Counted from the first letter of the stretch, positions 25,881 through 35,964 are shown. The stretch: 64,000 bases of DNA from Rhodopirellula islandica (GCF_001027925.1 NZ_LECT01000029.1:62001-126000); one strand, 5' to 3'. Notes: a model not told the origin generated them from the sequence alone. Made by a program: numbers and translations.

Positions 25881-26957
25881 ATGAACTTCTTACAAACTCG
25901 AGTCACGTCTTACACGGTTGCGTTCGCTCTGGCTTGGTTGGCCACCGACATCGCCGCAGAGGAAAACGCTCAAGCCCTCTCGTTCGATTTGCCACCGACC
26001 GCGGTCGCCCGCCCAGTCGACCTTTCGAATCGCATGACCCCAACCGCTCAAGCCGGCGAGTCCATGCAAATCGAATTGCATTTGTCGTCCATGGTTTCAG
26101 GCACCAAGCTTCCAACGATTGACCGCTGGATGGTTCAAGTCGTTCCTCGTGCCGCGTCCTGGCGAGTGCTGGACTATTCACCACGCACCGAAACGGGAAC
26201 CGACTACGCCACGCCCATCCAAGTCAAACGTTCTGATGAATCCACTCGTTCCATCGGGATCGCCGCGGATGGTGGCTACGGTCACTTGGCCTCCGCTCAC
26301 TTGGGTGCCGACAACGGCGACAAGCAATCCGAAGCGATCCAGTTTGACAAACACGCTCCGTTGCATGCCGTCTCCGCCGCCGGAACCATCGAACGTGGCC
26401 GAGGTGTTTACTACAAACTCCGCTGGACGTCGCAACAGATCTTGGAAGGTGAAAAGTCCTTCCAAGTCGCCTTTGATGTGCCGCCTGGGTTCCGTGCTGG
26501 AATGCTCGATGTCGTCGTGATGGCCTACGGCAAACCCGCGAAAACCAATCCGATCAGTGGCGTGTGGGCTGAGATGCCCCTGTTGGAAACCAGTTCCTCC
26601 TCCACGATGCTTGGCAAAGCCCACTTCACCGTTGCCGTTCACCGCGAAGGCGACGACGCGGCCTGGAGCTTGGCTCGCCAGTTGGCTTCCGCTGAAGTTC
26701 GGCTGCGACAGGCTGCTTCCGGGTATCGCGCCGACACGCCGATTCGTTCGCTTCCAACCTTGATTCGGCACATGGCCGCGAAAATCGATGTGGACTCGGT
26801 CGACATCCATGGCGACTGGGCTGATCGATTGATCGCCGGCCAAGCGGACCCCTACATCGATCCCGTGATCCGAAAATTGCCCACCGACTTGCGAGTCGTC
26901 GCCCTGGACTACAACGACAGTCGCCGAGCGTTGCTGGCACTCAGTGAAAAACGATAG
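25881..26957 (+). CDS. Secreted hypothetical protein
   Basis: About 358 residues from ATG 25881 (MNFLQTRVTSYTV), with a hydrophobic signal segment ending near IAAEENAQA. An in-frame codon at 25857 is upstream. I do not recognise the family. The middle resembles an Ig-like or beta-sandwich exported protein (SMQIELHLSSMVSG; YYKLRWTSQQILEGEKSFQVAFDVPPGFRAGMLDVVVM, shown as character only), and the C-terminal third is helical and basic. No catalytic motif is visible. It converges with the sigma-54 activator gene, with a GC-rich hairpin in the 47-base gap. Confidence 0.65.
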   Translation: MNFLQTRVTSYTVAFALAWLATDIAAEENAQALSFDLPPTAVARPVDLSNRMTPTAQAGESMQIELHLSSMVSGTKLPTIDRWMVQVVPRAASWRVLDYSPRTETGTDYATPIQVKRSDESTRSIGIAADGGYGHLASAHLGADNGDKQSEAIQFDKHAPLHAVSAAGTIERGRGVYYKLRWTSQQILEGEKSFQVAFDVPPGFRAGMLDVVVMAYGKPAKTNPISGVWAEMPLLETSSSSTMLGKAHFTVAVHREGDDAAWSLARQLASAEVRLRQAASGYRADTPIRSLPTLIRHMAAKIDVDSVDIHGDWADRLIAGQADPYIDPVIRKLPTDLRVVALDYNDSRRALLALSEKR

Positions 26958-26964
26958 CGAGTAG

Positions 26965-26996
26965 GCCGGATCAAGCCGCTGCGGCGCCGCTCCGGC
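26965..26996. terminator. GC-rich hairpin between convergent genes
   Basis: GCCGGA (26965-26970) pairs with TCCGGC (26991-26996), enclosing a second palindromic piece CCGCTGCGGCGCCGC. It lies in the 47-base gap between converging genes. There is no T-run, so it may be a REP-like repeat as much as a terminator. Confidence 0.4.
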
Positions 26997-27004
26997 AGAC
27001 TCAG

Positions 27005-29254
27005 CTAGTCTTTCTGGGCCTTCTTCAACTTGCGATCCAGTGTGCTGCGTTCGATTCCTAAGATCATCGAAGCGCGACTCTTGTTCCCGCCGGTCGATTC
27101 CAACACCCGGCGGATGTGACGCATTTCCAGCTCCGCCAAGGAAAGCTCCAGGTCATCGGAGTCATCCGCCTCCGACACCTTCCCTGAACTTGCCTTCGAG
27201 GCGTTCCCTTTCGATGGCCCGGCGACCAAAGTGATCAACAGATCGTCGGCGTCCAGTTCGATCACGTTGCCGTCGCCGCCAGCATCCATCGGCGACATCA
27301 CAACGGCTCGCTCAATCACGTTTCGGAGTTCACGCACATTGCCGGGCCAGCGATGGCGTTGCAACTTTTTCTCAGCCAGCGACGTGAACTTCAATCGCCC
27401 GCGAGCCATCGACTCAGCGAACGAATGCAAAAAGTGATTCGCCAGCAAAATCACATCGCGGCCACGTTCTCGGAGTGGCGGCACCAAGATTTCGACCACG
27501 TTGAGCCGGTAAAACAGATCCTCTCGAAAGGTCTTCTGCTCGACCATCGCGCGCAGATCACGATGCGTCGCTGCCACCACGCGCACATCGGTTTGAATCG
27601 GTGACTGCCCACCGACACGTTCAAAGGGATGACCTTCGAGGACGCGAAGCAGTTTGGCTTGCAGGTCCAAGCTCATCTCGCCGATTTCGTCCAGCATCAA
27701 GGTGCCGCCAGAGGCGACTTCGAACTTGCCTCGCTTTTGTTGGGTCGCGCCCGTGAAGGCACCTTCTTCGTGGCCGAACAATTCCGACTCCAACAGATCC
27801 TTGGACAACGCCGCGCAGTTCAAACACACCAGCGGCCCATCGCGACGTGGACCGGCGTGATGAATCGCCGACGCCACCAACTCCTTGCCCACCCCGGATT
27901 CGCCTCGCACCAAAACAACTGATGGCGTCGGGGCGACCTGGGCAATCTGTTGTTGAACGAGCCGAATCGGCTCACTGTTTCCCAAGATCTGAATTCGCCC
28001 GGCCAACTGCCGACGCAAGCGACTGATCACCGCCTCGGACTTCTTCAGCGAACGCGTCAACGATGCCTCTCGGTGAATCGAGCGGATCGCCTGGCAGAAG
28101 ATTTCTCCCGCCGCGACCACGTTTCGCAACTGGTTCGCGGTCAAGGCGGGCTTCCCCGCTGGAGTGGTCACATGGACCAAACCGACCGGCAGCGATTTCT
28201 CACGAAGCAAAGCGTTTCGTTCCGCCGGGGCCTCGTCACCTCTTTCAGAAACCACAGGCCGAAGTGGCGCTAAAATGATCGATTCGACATCGATCTCGCC
28301 TGCTGTGTTTTCGGTTGCCAATCGGCGGTCGCCCAGAACGTTGCGAGCCAAAATCGCAGCGGACTGAGGTTGCAAGATAGGTTGAATCAGCGGCGTTGGC
28401 GGACGGCGGTAACGTGTGCCAGCCGGTTGACGAACCAAACGTGGAGGAGCCAGCCCAGCCCCCTCAAGCAAAGCCGCTTTTTGTTCGGCGTCGAACAGGT
28501 ACAACCCAATCGTCGAACCCGGCATCAAATCTTCGAGCGTTTGCATCAATGTTTCGCCACACTCCTCGATCGATTCCGCTCGCCCCAGCGCGAACGCCAT
28601 CGCCAGCAACGGATCCACCGCGTCTGAATCGGACGAATTTTCGACTCGCGTCGGATTCGGTTCACGATTGATTCGGCCGGCCAAACCGCTGGACATGATC
28701 TGGGAGACAACATCGACCTCACTCTCGCCGTTGTCACCGTCATCATCGGAACAATCGCTCTGCCAATCGCCGCCCAGGTTGTCCTGCGTTGCCCCGTCGT
28801 CGACCGCCCCGGAGCCGTTGGGGGACGCCGCACCGGGGACGGAGGGCAGCCGAACGGGGGGACGCGTCAGCGTGGCAGGGTTGCGAGTGAAGGTCAGTTC
28901 GAAGCCTGCAATCTGGAGCTGGTCAGCTTCCTTCAGCACCGTTGGGGCCTTGATTCGCCGGGAATTGACCTGCACCCCGTTTCGCGAATTCAGGTCCACA
29001 ATCGCCCAAACAGGGCCATCCGGAGTGATTGCCGGTCGAATCTCTGCGTGCTGCCGGCTGGATTGCGCACTGCGAAGCACGATGGGATTGGACGAAGAGC
29101 GGCCGATTGTCCAACGCATATCGCCCGACAACCGAATCACATCCGTCCAGCGCATGCCGCGGTGAACCACCAAATAGGCGTCTGGGGGCGATTTCGCTGG
29201 AGCAGCGTCGGGTTCAGTTGTGTTAGATTTGCTTGTCACTGGTAGAGCCTGCAA
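27005..29254 (-). CDS. Sigma-54-dependent activator with FHA and GAF domains
   Basis: 749 residues. The N-terminal region (about 28-120) is an FHA phosphothreonine-binding domain ([31 protein letters not shown]). Residues about 210-395 look like a GAF domain. The AAA+ enhancer-binding domain has Walker [11 protein letters not shown] near 450, the sigma-54 contact loop EGAFTGA near 498, [12 protein letters not shown] (Walker B), and an arginine-finger region ([18 protein letters not shown]). A Fis-type HTH closes the protein ([21 protein letters not shown] without gap about 715-745). The FHA domain implies control by Ser/Thr phosphorylation rather than by a receiver. The listed start is TTG at 29254. 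The gene is divergent from the DUF1598-like gene. Confidence 0.9.
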   Translation of the reverse strand: MQALPVTSKSNTTEPDAAPAKSPPDAYLVVHRGMRWTDVIRLSGDMRWTIGRSSSNPIVLRSAQSSRQHAEIRPAITPDGPVWAIVDLNSRNGVQVNSRRIKAPTVLKEADQLQIAGFELTFTRNPATLTRPPVRLPSVPGAASPNGSGAVDDGATQDNLGGDWQSDCSDDDGDNGESEVDVVSQIMSSGLAGRINREPNPTRVENSSDSDAVDPLLAMAFALGRAESIEECGETLMQTLEDLMPGSTIGLYLFDAEQKAALLEGAGLAPPRLVRQPAGTRYRRPPTPLIQPILQPQSAAILARNVLGDRRLATENTAGEIDVESIILAPLRPVVSERGDEAPAERNALLREKSLPVGLVHVTTPAGKPALTANQLRNVVAAGEIFCQAIRSIHREASLTRSLKKSEAVISRLRRQLAGRIQILGNSEPIRLVQQQIAQVAPTPSVVLVRGESGVGKELVASAIHHAGPRRDGPLVCLNCAALSKDLLESELFGHEEGAFTGATQQKRGKFEVASGGTLMLDEIGEMSLDLQAKLLRVLEGHPFERVGGQSPIQTDVRVVAATHRDLRAMVEQKTFREDLFYRLNVVEILVPPLRERGRDVILLANHFLHSFAESMARGRLKFTSLAEKKLQRHRWPGNVRELRNVIERAVVMSPMDAGGDGNVIELDADDLLITLVAGPSKGNASKASSGKVSEADDSDDLELSLAELEMRHIRRVLESTGGNKSRASMILGIERSTLDRKLKKAQKD

Positions 29255-29339
29255 TTATTCTAATCATAGACTGCGGGTTCCCCCCACCGCCGGTCGACTT
29301 TCACCATCCCTTCTCTCCGCCAGCCGGATACACGTCTCG

Positions 29340-30779
29340 ATGTGCTCTTCTCTTCTTGGTCGCCCTGTTTCCGGTCGACCCATCCAACGCGGCTTTGGGT
29401 CTTGGGTTCGTGCCATGCAATTGCCAGCGTTGGTGTTGCCCGCAGCCATGTTGACAGCTCTCTGTGTGGCCATGACGGCTTCCACGGCAGACGCCGGCAT
29501 TGGGCTGGGGAATCAACAGACGGTCGGTGGAGTGATGATCGCTCCGGATGGCAGCGTCCGCGCCGCCACCATCGAAGAACAGAAGGAAATGGCCCAAGTC
29601 GTCCGCAACGCCATGCAGGTCCCCGCGGGCGAGTTGGCGGAAGCCACCGATCGCCGGGTCATTTCGCTAAACGGTTTGCAAGCTGCCCTCCAAGAAGCTC
29701 ACGAATCCGGCAAACACCTCGACACCGAAACCATGTTCCTCGCTGGCATGCAGCGGATTGAATATGTGATCGTTGACGAAGAGAACAACGACATTCTGCT
29801 GGCCGGTCCCGCCGAGCCTTGGATGGTTCGTCCCGATGGACACGTTGTGGGAACGAAGACCGGCGGATCCGTGCTCCGGTTGGATGACCTGGTCACCGCT
29901 TTCAGCAGCGTTGAAACCGCTCGCAACGACGGCGGCATCCGTTGCTCGATCGAGCCCACCGCCGAAGGTCGCGTGCGTCTGCAAAACTTCTTGAAGAATG
30001 TCAAACTTCGTCCCGGACAAAACCCCGCCTACCTTGAAGCCGGTATGCGACAAGCCTTCGGCCCACAGCAGATCTTCTTGGCCGGAGTGCCCACCGACAG
30101 CCGTTTCGCTCGAACCTTGGTCGCCGCTGACTTCGAAATGAAACGCATCGCGATGGGACTGACCCAGTCACCTGTTGCTGGCTTGCCCAGCTACCTTGAG
30201 ATCGCCAAGAACCAAGCCCAGTCCAGTGTCAGCAGCCCTCGTTGGTGGATGGCATGCGACTACGATCCGATCGCTCATGACGCCGATGGACGCGTCTGGA
30301 AGATCAGTGGTCAAGGCGTGAAAACGCTGACAGAAGACGACACGTTCGACAAAGAAGGCAAGGTCCGCTCGACCGGTCGCCAGAATCCACTGGCAACCAA
30401 ATGGGCCGACATGATGACCGAGCAATTCGAAGACCTTTCTCGCGAACGCCCTGTCTTTCGTGACCTTCGCAACGCCATGGACCTGGCCGTCGTCGCGACC
30501 CTTGTCACCCAGCAACAACTCGACCAAAAATCGGGCATCGACCTGAGCGTCCTTCGTGGCAAAGATTCGCAAGTCGAATTGGCCAGCTATGACATGCCCA
30601 AGACCCTTGAGCCTCAGTGCAGCTTCATCAAAGGCCGTGCTGGCTGGACCGTGACCGCCTCCGGTGGCGTCAACGTCAACGCGTTCGCCGTCTCTGAAAA
30701 CGCCGTGATCGACGAAACACTGGGCAGTGTTGCTGTTGCCAGCGACTCGGCCTCACGTTGGTGGTGGAACAGCAAGTAA
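29340..30779 (+). CDS. Secreted DUF1598-like protein
   Basis: 479 residues from ATG 29340; a second ATG at 29415 (MQLPALVLPAAMLTAL) would put the signal peptide at the very N-terminus and is equally plausible. Cleavage is predicted near STADAGIG. The central part (RIEYVIVDEENNDILLAGPAEPW; GGIRCSIEPTAEG) has the character of DUF1598, a domain I associate with planctomycetes; the assignment is from memory. No enzymatic motif is visible. The protein is probably periplasmic and abundant-looking, with unknown function. It is divergent from the FHA-type activator, which may control it; this is inference. Confidence 0.65.
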   Translation: MCSSLLGRPVSGRPIQRGFGSWVRAMQLPALVLPAAMLTALCVAMTASTADAGIGLGNQQTVGGVMIAPDGSVRAATIEEQKEMAQVVRNAMQVPAGELAEATDRRVISLNGLQAALQEAHESGKHLDTETMFLAGMQRIEYVIVDEENNDILLAGPAEPWMVRPDGHVVGTKTGGSVLRLDDLVTAFSSVETARNDGGIRCSIEPTAEGRVRLQNFLKNVKLRPGQNPAYLEAGMRQAFGPQQIFLAGVPTDSRFARTLVAADFEMKRIAMGLTQSPVAGLPSYLEIAKNQAQSSVSSPRWWMACDYDPIAHDADGRVWKISGQGVKTLTEDDTFDKEGKVRSTGRQNPLATKWADMMTEQFEDLSRERPVFRDLRNAMDLAVVATLVTQQQLDQKSGIDLSVLRGKDSQVELASYDMPKTLEPQCSFIKGRAGWTVTASGGVNVNAFAVSENAVIDETLGSVAVASDSASRWWWNSK

Positions 30780-30821
30780 CGAGTCGTATTGCTAACGAGT
30801 GTTTCGGGTTGCAGATTCCTT

Positions 30822-30930
30822 GTTCCCAGGCTCTGCCTGGGAACACACTGTCTTGGAGGCTCCGCCTCCCAATGATGTCTCAGCAGGCCGAGCCTGCAGT
30901 GCATTGCGTTCCCAGGCAGATCCAGGGAAC
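30822..30930. repeat. Four-hairpin TTCCCAGGC repeat cluster
   Basis: In order: GTTCCCAGGC-TCT-GCCTGGGAAC at 30822-30844; GGAGGC-TCC-GCCTCC at 30855-30869; GCAGGC-CGA-GCCTGC at 30883-30897; and an imperfect copy of the first at 30908-30930. This arrangement of consecutive short-loop hairpins is typical of a dispersed bacterial repeat. It lies just after the DUF1598-like gene. Confidence 0.75.
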
Positions 30931-31179
30931 GAGAAAAAGCCTCCTTCCTTCAAGTCGACATCCCTCGCAGTGCCCCCTGGCAACTCTCTGAAATCCTTTC
31001 AGATTCGCAGTCCAATTTGCGGAAGCAAACCAGGCAGGCGAAATGTCTCGCCAAAGCCAACACTGCGTTCGATTCAGTCGCGTGCCACAACCGTGGGGCA
31101 AGTCTGGACCACGCAATGTTTGATGTTGACGGCCCGATAGCGGATGCAGCTTTTCTTCCAGCTTGCTGTCTTCCTTCAG

Positions 31180-31523
31180 CCCGGCAGGGATGTCAGATGG
31201 TAGCCGGGGGTTCCTGCGTAGCAGCTTACGCCCGGAAAACGCGCGTCCCCCACAATACTCTCCATCCCGCCGTGGCCATGGGATGTCGATTGATGAAGGG
31301 CAGCATTGGGTAGTGGACGAGGCAACGAGTCCCTTGCGTGGGGAAGGACTCGTCGCCTCGTCCACGACGGTTCAGGTCCCGGGCGAAGGACGCCTCGAAG
31401 AACGTCAGTCATAAAATCGATGTCCCTCGGCCACGCCGGGATGGAGAGTGGCGACGCGGGCTACAGGTCCGTCGGTGGCGCGATCGCTTACCGGCGGCTA
31501 CCATCTGAAATCCCTACCGGGAT
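31180..31523. repeat. Long imperfect inverted repeat around a perfect hairpin
   Basis: The left arm includes GGCAGGGATGTCAGATGGTA near 31182 and CTCTCCATCCCGCCGTGGCC near 31258. The right arm has their reverse complements (GGCCACGCCGGGATGGAGAG near 31428 and TACCATCTGAAATCCCTACC near 31499). The interior of the arms has diverged. The GTGGACGAGG hairpin at 31310-31365 is close to the centre of symmetry. Confidence 0.6.
31310..31365. repeat. GTGGACGAGG hairpin family, copy at 31.3 kb
   Basis: The left arm 31310-31332 is identical to that at 17904-17926. The right arm 31346-31365 differs by one base (GTCGCC for GTTGCC). The loop CTTGCGTGGGGAA is the exact reverse complement of the loop at 17.9 kb, so this copy is inserted in the opposite orientation. 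Confidence 0.8.
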
Positions 31524-31672
31524 AAAAACTGGCTCAACCACAGTGCGTCACAACGCCAAACATTCAGCAGTCCAGGGCACGCTTGAACGGCTCATGGGGC
31601 TTGTTCCCCAATCATTTCAGCCAACCTGCTTAGAACGCCCTTCGAGAGCATGACGTCCGAGAACGCACATAC

Positions 31673-34600
31673 TCAGCGTCCCGGACGATCGACACCCCGG
31701 TACAGCCTTGCGAATCGCGAGGGCGCGACGACGCCTTCGTCCGCCAAGTAAGCTTCCAAGTCCGACTCTTGATCAACGGAATCAAGCCACTTCAGTTCGT
31801 CGTTCGCGGCCAGCACGTACGGTGTCAGTTGAAGTTCCTTCGCTTTCGCAGCAGCGGAAGTCAGCAGTTGCCGAGCATGGTTGTCCATCCCGGAGACGGA
31901 GCTGCGAGCCATGTGAATGCCTTGGTAGAAATTGGCTTTCATGTTGGCAAATTCCGATTTCTCACGCCGTAGCTTTTGCAGAGCATTTCGCAACGCATTC
32001 TCGGCCGTTTTCACTTGGCAACTCAAAGCCTGGAGTGAAAGCAGGCAAACGAACTCCGTGAAGTTGATCCGAATCATTTGCACGCGATTCAAATCGTAAG
32101 AACGCATCTGGCGTGGCAACAAATCCAACTTGGAAGCCCCGTTGGTCACGTCCGCTGAATAGAGGTCGCGAAGCACGTCTTTGAACTGCTGGACGAACAA
32201 AAAGGACGTTGCTCCGACGTGCTTCATGCATTCTCGCACACGATCCGAGGCCAAGTCCATTCGCGCCATGTCATTGTCGGAAAAGAACGCCACGGACGCA
32301 TACCCCAGCGTCCCCATGATGGTGACGAACTGATCATTTGTTGTCCGGCCCTCTGCCTGCATATCGGCCACGGTCCGTCGCATTTCCAAGATTTTGCCAC
32401 ACTGAAAAAACGAGGCCAATTCGACATACGACGTGTGCGCTATCTCAAAGCTTTTGGCGTGTTCACTCAAACCATAAAATTGCTTCGCCTTCGTACATGG
32501 CTCCAACGCGTCGGCATAGCGACCGTCCATGGCGGCGTTCCACGCCAAGCCCGCATTGACATCGCCGTGCCAAGAAGGGTCGTCTTCCGGGCGCAACGCG
32601 CCCAGCATTCGCTGCAGACTCTGACTGGCCCGTTGGCGAGATCTCCCTGGGTTGTAAGAGGAAAAGACTGTTTCGCCGACTCCCAATTGCAAGCGTTCTC
32701 CGGCCGTCCCCAGCAACCGAACTTGTCGGGCAGCAAAGAGTGCCCATTCCATCGCAATGTTGTTGTTGATGATGCTGAGCGGACGAATCAAGCGAACACA
32801 GGCCTCGATTTGGCAGCCTTGTTTCCACGTGCGTGCTGGAGTGGGTTGGTCAAGAACCACCGAGAGATCACGTTGCATGGGCAACAGACGAATGATCCGC
32901 CACATGACCGACAGATTGAACGCCCATTTGGACTTCAACCGCGGCAATCCCAGTTGATCGATCAATGGTTCCACCAACCGGCTCGCGTCGCTGAATTCGC
33001 CCGAGCGAATCAAACACTCCACACGGTGCATCTGATGTTCGACCGAGGCATGCCCCGGCAACAACTTCGCCAGTGCCTCGTGTGCTTCCGCGGCTCGGTT
33101 CAGCCGGCCACTGCGATGCCAGGCGAACGACGCTTCCTTCAAGTACTGAATCTGCTGCTCGCCGCTGGAATTGTCAGCTGCGACCTGATACCACGATGCG
33201 ACTTCCCCATGAGCGTACATTTGCTGGGCTTGTTCGGCCGCCAGTTTCGCCCAGATCCCAAGCGATTCATGGAGCCCGGCACGTTGGTAGTGAGAGGCAA
33301 TCACGCTGGCAACGTCCGGCCGGACATGCGACAACGTCTCAGCCCAATCCGCGTGCAGTTGACGGATCTCTGCTTCCGACATTTGAGCGAGAATTTTCTC
33401 ACCCAATCGGGAATGCCAAATTTGCACGGTGGGACCCGAGGATTCACCGGGAACAATCAATCGATGGCGCTGCAACTCGTCCAGTTGATCGTTGAGGTCA
33501 TCGGTGTCCTCCTTCCAACCGCGGAGTTCCTCGATTGGCACCTGGCGTCCCGCCGCTGCGATTCGTCGCAGCCACTGCATCGCGCCGGGACGGAGCCGTT
33601 CGGAGCGGTTCTGCCAGAGGGATTCCATCGATGGCACGGCAACACCTTCACCACCCGATTCTGCTTTTTGAATCGCATCGGACAACCAACCTCCCGGTCG
33701 AAGTTCTTCGAGACAGGCATCCAGACGGTAAGGCATCCCGTCAATTTGCTGAGCCAATGTCGTCAGGTGCTCTTCCGGAATTTGCAATTCAAACTTCGAC
33801 GCTTCCGCCACCAACATTTCGATGGCGGTCTCATCGGGCAACGGACCAAGCTCGAGGGTCTCATCCGGCGGTGTGACCTGCCGATCGCCACTCGTTCGCG
33901 AAACGGTGATCAACCCGAACCCCTGCAATTCAGGGGCTTTGGGCCGGTTCAGGCTGGCAGATTGCAAGTAATCCAGCACGGAAATCGTATCGCGATCGGC
34001 CCACTGAACATCGTCGATCACGAAGAAGACCGGCCCATATTCACGCAGCCGCTCGCAGACCTTGAGCGCCGCTTCCAAACCACCGGGACGAGTGGGCGAC
34101 GTTTGCAACAGCGGCTGCGAGCGGTCCACTTCCAAGACCTCTGCCAGCCCTGGCAGGATGCTGGTCAGCAAGCTGACGGTGACCGAATCCACCTGCAACG
34201 GCTCCCGATCCATGCCCCGAAATCGCATCGTGATTTCGTCTGAAATCTGGCTGAATGCCTGCAGCGGTTTCTGATCCCGTTGCTGGCAACGTGCCACAAA
34301 CACTTGGGCCCAAGACAAGGAACGCAACTGCGACAGGGCGACATCCAACAGCGTTGACTTGCCGATCCCTGAATCACCACTGAGATGCAACCGTTGAGTC
34401 TGCCCTCCCAGAACCAGGTGACTCCACCGATGAATCCGGGCCAGTTCATCGTGGCGAATGTGCTGAGTCGCCTCGCGAAGACGACTGGAACTGACATCGG
34501 TGATCCGAGTCATTTGCATCGCTTCGAGGGGGCGTCCGATCCGCGCCAACGTCATCGCCATCGGCCGATCGGCCTCATTGGGCGCCAGCATCTCGTCCAG

Positions 34601-35581
34601 CGTATCGATCAGATCCGCCGGGATATCAGGGTGCAATCCACGAACCGCCTTGGTGATCAACATCCGATCTTGTTCTTCATTCGACTTGTCGCGCTGGATC
34701 CCCAACGATTCATCGCTGCCATCAGTTGGAAGAGAAGCATTGTCCGGGTACTCATCCCGGTGAATTTCGTCCTGATGAGTCTCTTCTCGGCGGTGTTCTT
34801 CCCGGCGATACTGAGCGGCCGTGAAAACTCGCAACGCCTCCAGAACCACCATCCCTAAACTGAAAACGTCGCTCGATGGACTGTGCCGCTGCCGGACCAA
34901 GACCTCTGGCGCCACATACATCGGGGTCCAGATCAGATAAGCACGCATGGATTCCGCGTCGTGCTCTTGAAACTTGCCTGCAGAGTCATAATCGATCACG
35001 ACGAAACGTTGGCAATCGTTCGTCACCATGATGTTGCTGGGTTTCAGATCGCGGTGCACCAACTCGCGGGCGTGCATCCAACCGATCGCGGAACCAACCT
35101 GACGAACCATCTCGATCACATTCTCGCAAGCCTGCTGCAACGGCAAGTCCCGCCAACAACGAATGGCGGCGGTGAGATTGCTGCCATCGATTCGCTCCAT
35201 GCTGAACGCGACGCACTTCTCGTGCTGGTGAATCCCATGAAGTTGCATGAGATTGCGATGGTTCAACTTCGCCATCCGACGAAAACCGGTTTTGGCAAGC
35301 GTCGTGCCCGGCTCATCCTCGAGGGCTAGAATCTTCAGCGCGACCGGTTTGTTAGTGGCCTGTTCTCGCGCGGCAAACACCCACCCATGCGTTCCAGACC
35401 CAAGCCATTCCTCCAAGATGAAATCACCCCAGGTATCGCCCGTCTGAAACGGCGGTGGTTGCAACCTCGGACGCGGTTTGATGCCCTGAGTCTCACGGTC
35501 AAGAAGGTGCTTGGTCCGCGTGTCCTGGCTCGCCAGAGGACGCATCCATTCATCACCTGTGTAGTCTTCCCACTTTGACAT
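31673..35581 (-). CDS. Large Ser/Thr protein kinase with AAA ATPase and helical-repeat region
   Basis: About 1302 residues from ATG 35581; a TTG at 35602 is in frame upstream. Residues about 50-340 are a Hanks-type kinase (GSGTHGWVF, VALKIL, catalytic loop HRDLKPSN near 175, APE-like MYVAPEVL). The metal-binding DFG is replaced by DYD (VIDYDSAGKF). Residues about 380-650 are an AAA/STAND-like ATPase with Walker A GDSGIGKST near 401 and Walker B FFVIDDVQWADRD. The remaining 650 residues are helical and TPR-like. The layout resembles kinase-ATPase regulators such as PknK but without a DNA-binding end. It is probably a cytosolic signalling hub; partners are unknown. Confidence 0.82.
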   Translation of the reverse strand: MSKWEDYTGDEWMRPLASQDTRTKHLLDRETQGIKPRPRLQPPPFQTGDTWGDFILEEWLGSGTHGWVFAAREQATNKPVALKILALEDEPGTTLAKTGFRRMAKLNHRNLMQLHGIHQHEKCVAFSMERIDGSNLTAAIRCWRDLPLQQACENVIEMVRQVGSAIGWMHARELVHRDLKPSNIMVTNDCQRFVVIDYDSAGKFQEHDAESMRAYLIWTPMYVAPEVLVRQRHSPSSDVFSLGMVVLEALRVFTAAQYRREEHRREETHQDEIHRDEYPDNASLPTDGSDESLGIQRDKSNEEQDRMLITKAVRGLHPDIPADLIDTLDEMLAPNEADRPMAMTLARIGRPLEAMQMTRITDVSSSRLREATQHIRHDELARIHRWSHLVLGGQTQRLHLSGDSGIGKSTLLDVALSQLRSLSWAQVFVARCQQRDQKPLQAFSQISDEITMRFRGMDREPLQVDSVTVSLLTSILPGLAEVLEVDRSQPLLQTSPTRPGGLEAALKVCERLREYGPVFFVIDDVQWADRDTISVLDYLQSASLNRPKAPELQGFGLITVSRTSGDRQVTPPDETLELGPLPDETAIEMLVAEASKFELQIPEEHLTTLAQQIDGMPYRLDACLEELRPGGWLSDAIQKAESGGEGVAVPSMESLWQNRSERLRPGAMQWLRRIAAAGRQVPIEELRGWKEDTDDLNDQLDELQRHRLIVPGESSGPTVQIWHSRLGEKILAQMSEAEIRQLHADWAETLSHVRPDVASVIASHYQRAGLHESLGIWAKLAAEQAQQMYAHGEVASWYQVAADNSSGEQQIQYLKEASFAWHRSGRLNRAAEAHEALAKLLPGHASVEHQMHRVECLIRSGEFSDASRLVEPLIDQLGLPRLKSKWAFNLSVMWRIIRLLPMQRDLSVVLDQPTPARTWKQGCQIEACVRLIRPLSIINNNIAMEWALFAARQVRLLGTAGERLQLGVGETVFSSYNPGRSRQRASQSLQRMLGALRPEDDPSWHGDVNAGLAWNAAMDGRYADALEPCTKAKQFYGLSEHAKSFEIAHTSYVELASFFQCGKILEMRRTVADMQAEGRTTNDQFVTIMGTLGYASVAFFSDNDMARMDLASDRVRECMKHVGATSFLFVQQFKDVLRDLYSADVTNGASKLDLLPRQMRSYDLNRVQMIRINFTEFVCLLSLQALSCQVKTAENALRNALQKLRREKSEFANMKANFYQGIHMARSSVSGMDNHARQLLTSAAAKAKELQLTPYVLAANDELKWLDSVDQESDLEAYLADEGVVAPSRFARLYRGVDRPGR

Positions 35582-35889
35582 TTCACATGAGCCATCGTTC
35601 AAGGGACATTGTCAGACTGACCTTCACGCCATCGTACCATTACCGCCACGGCGCTTCAAAAGATTCCTTCCCGGCTCCACGCACACTGGTCCTGCCAGGG
35701 GGTTCGTCGCCACACCAGTGAATCAATGTTTAGTTTAGAAGCCAATACTTCGAAACGAAAAGGCAAAATGGTTGGGCAGTTCTAATTTTGCCGACAAAGC
35801 GTCCTGATTCTCTGCCAGAACTGGGAATCAGAGTGTCGCTACGGGATTGACCCCACGAGATCACATCGATAAATTCCCTGCTCCAACAC

Positions 35890-35964
35890 GGTGGTTGTAG
35901 TTCAGTTGGTTAGAACGTCGGATTGTGATTCCGAAGGTCGCGGGTTCGAGTCCCGTCATCCACC
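35890..35964 (+). tRNA. trnH: tRNA-His (GTG)
   Basis: A full cloverleaf can be drawn: acceptor GTGGTTG with CATCCAC, D arm AGTTCAGTTGGTTAGAAC, anticodon loop TTGTGAT with anticodon GTG, and T loop GGGTTCGAGTCCC. The extra 5' G at 35890 can pair with the 3' C at 35964, the G-1:C73 pair that marks histidine tRNAs. One T-T mismatch is present in the acceptor stem. CCA is not encoded. No duplicated 3' end that would mark an integrated element is visible nearby. Confidence 0.93.

Larger units (their letters stand above)
30780..31672. other. Repeat-rich intergenic region of about 0.9 kb
   Basis: No gene is supported. Short frames here read through palindromes and are not coding. The region contains a four-hairpin cluster (30822-30930) and a long imperfect inverted repeat (31180-31523) with the GTGGACGAGG hairpin at its centre; each is listed separately. 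The rest (30930-31180 and 31523-31672) shows nothing I can name. Confidence 0.6.

Noticed and set aside
32219-34243. 674-residue plus-strand frame
   Set aside because: It lies antisense to the kinase/ATPase gene, whose motifs are strong; the plus-strand product has no recognisable domain.
35762-35792. Hairpin GGCAAAAT/ATTTTGCC before tRNA-His
   Set aside because: The 8-bp stem has a 15-base loop and no T-run; too weak to call a terminator or operator.
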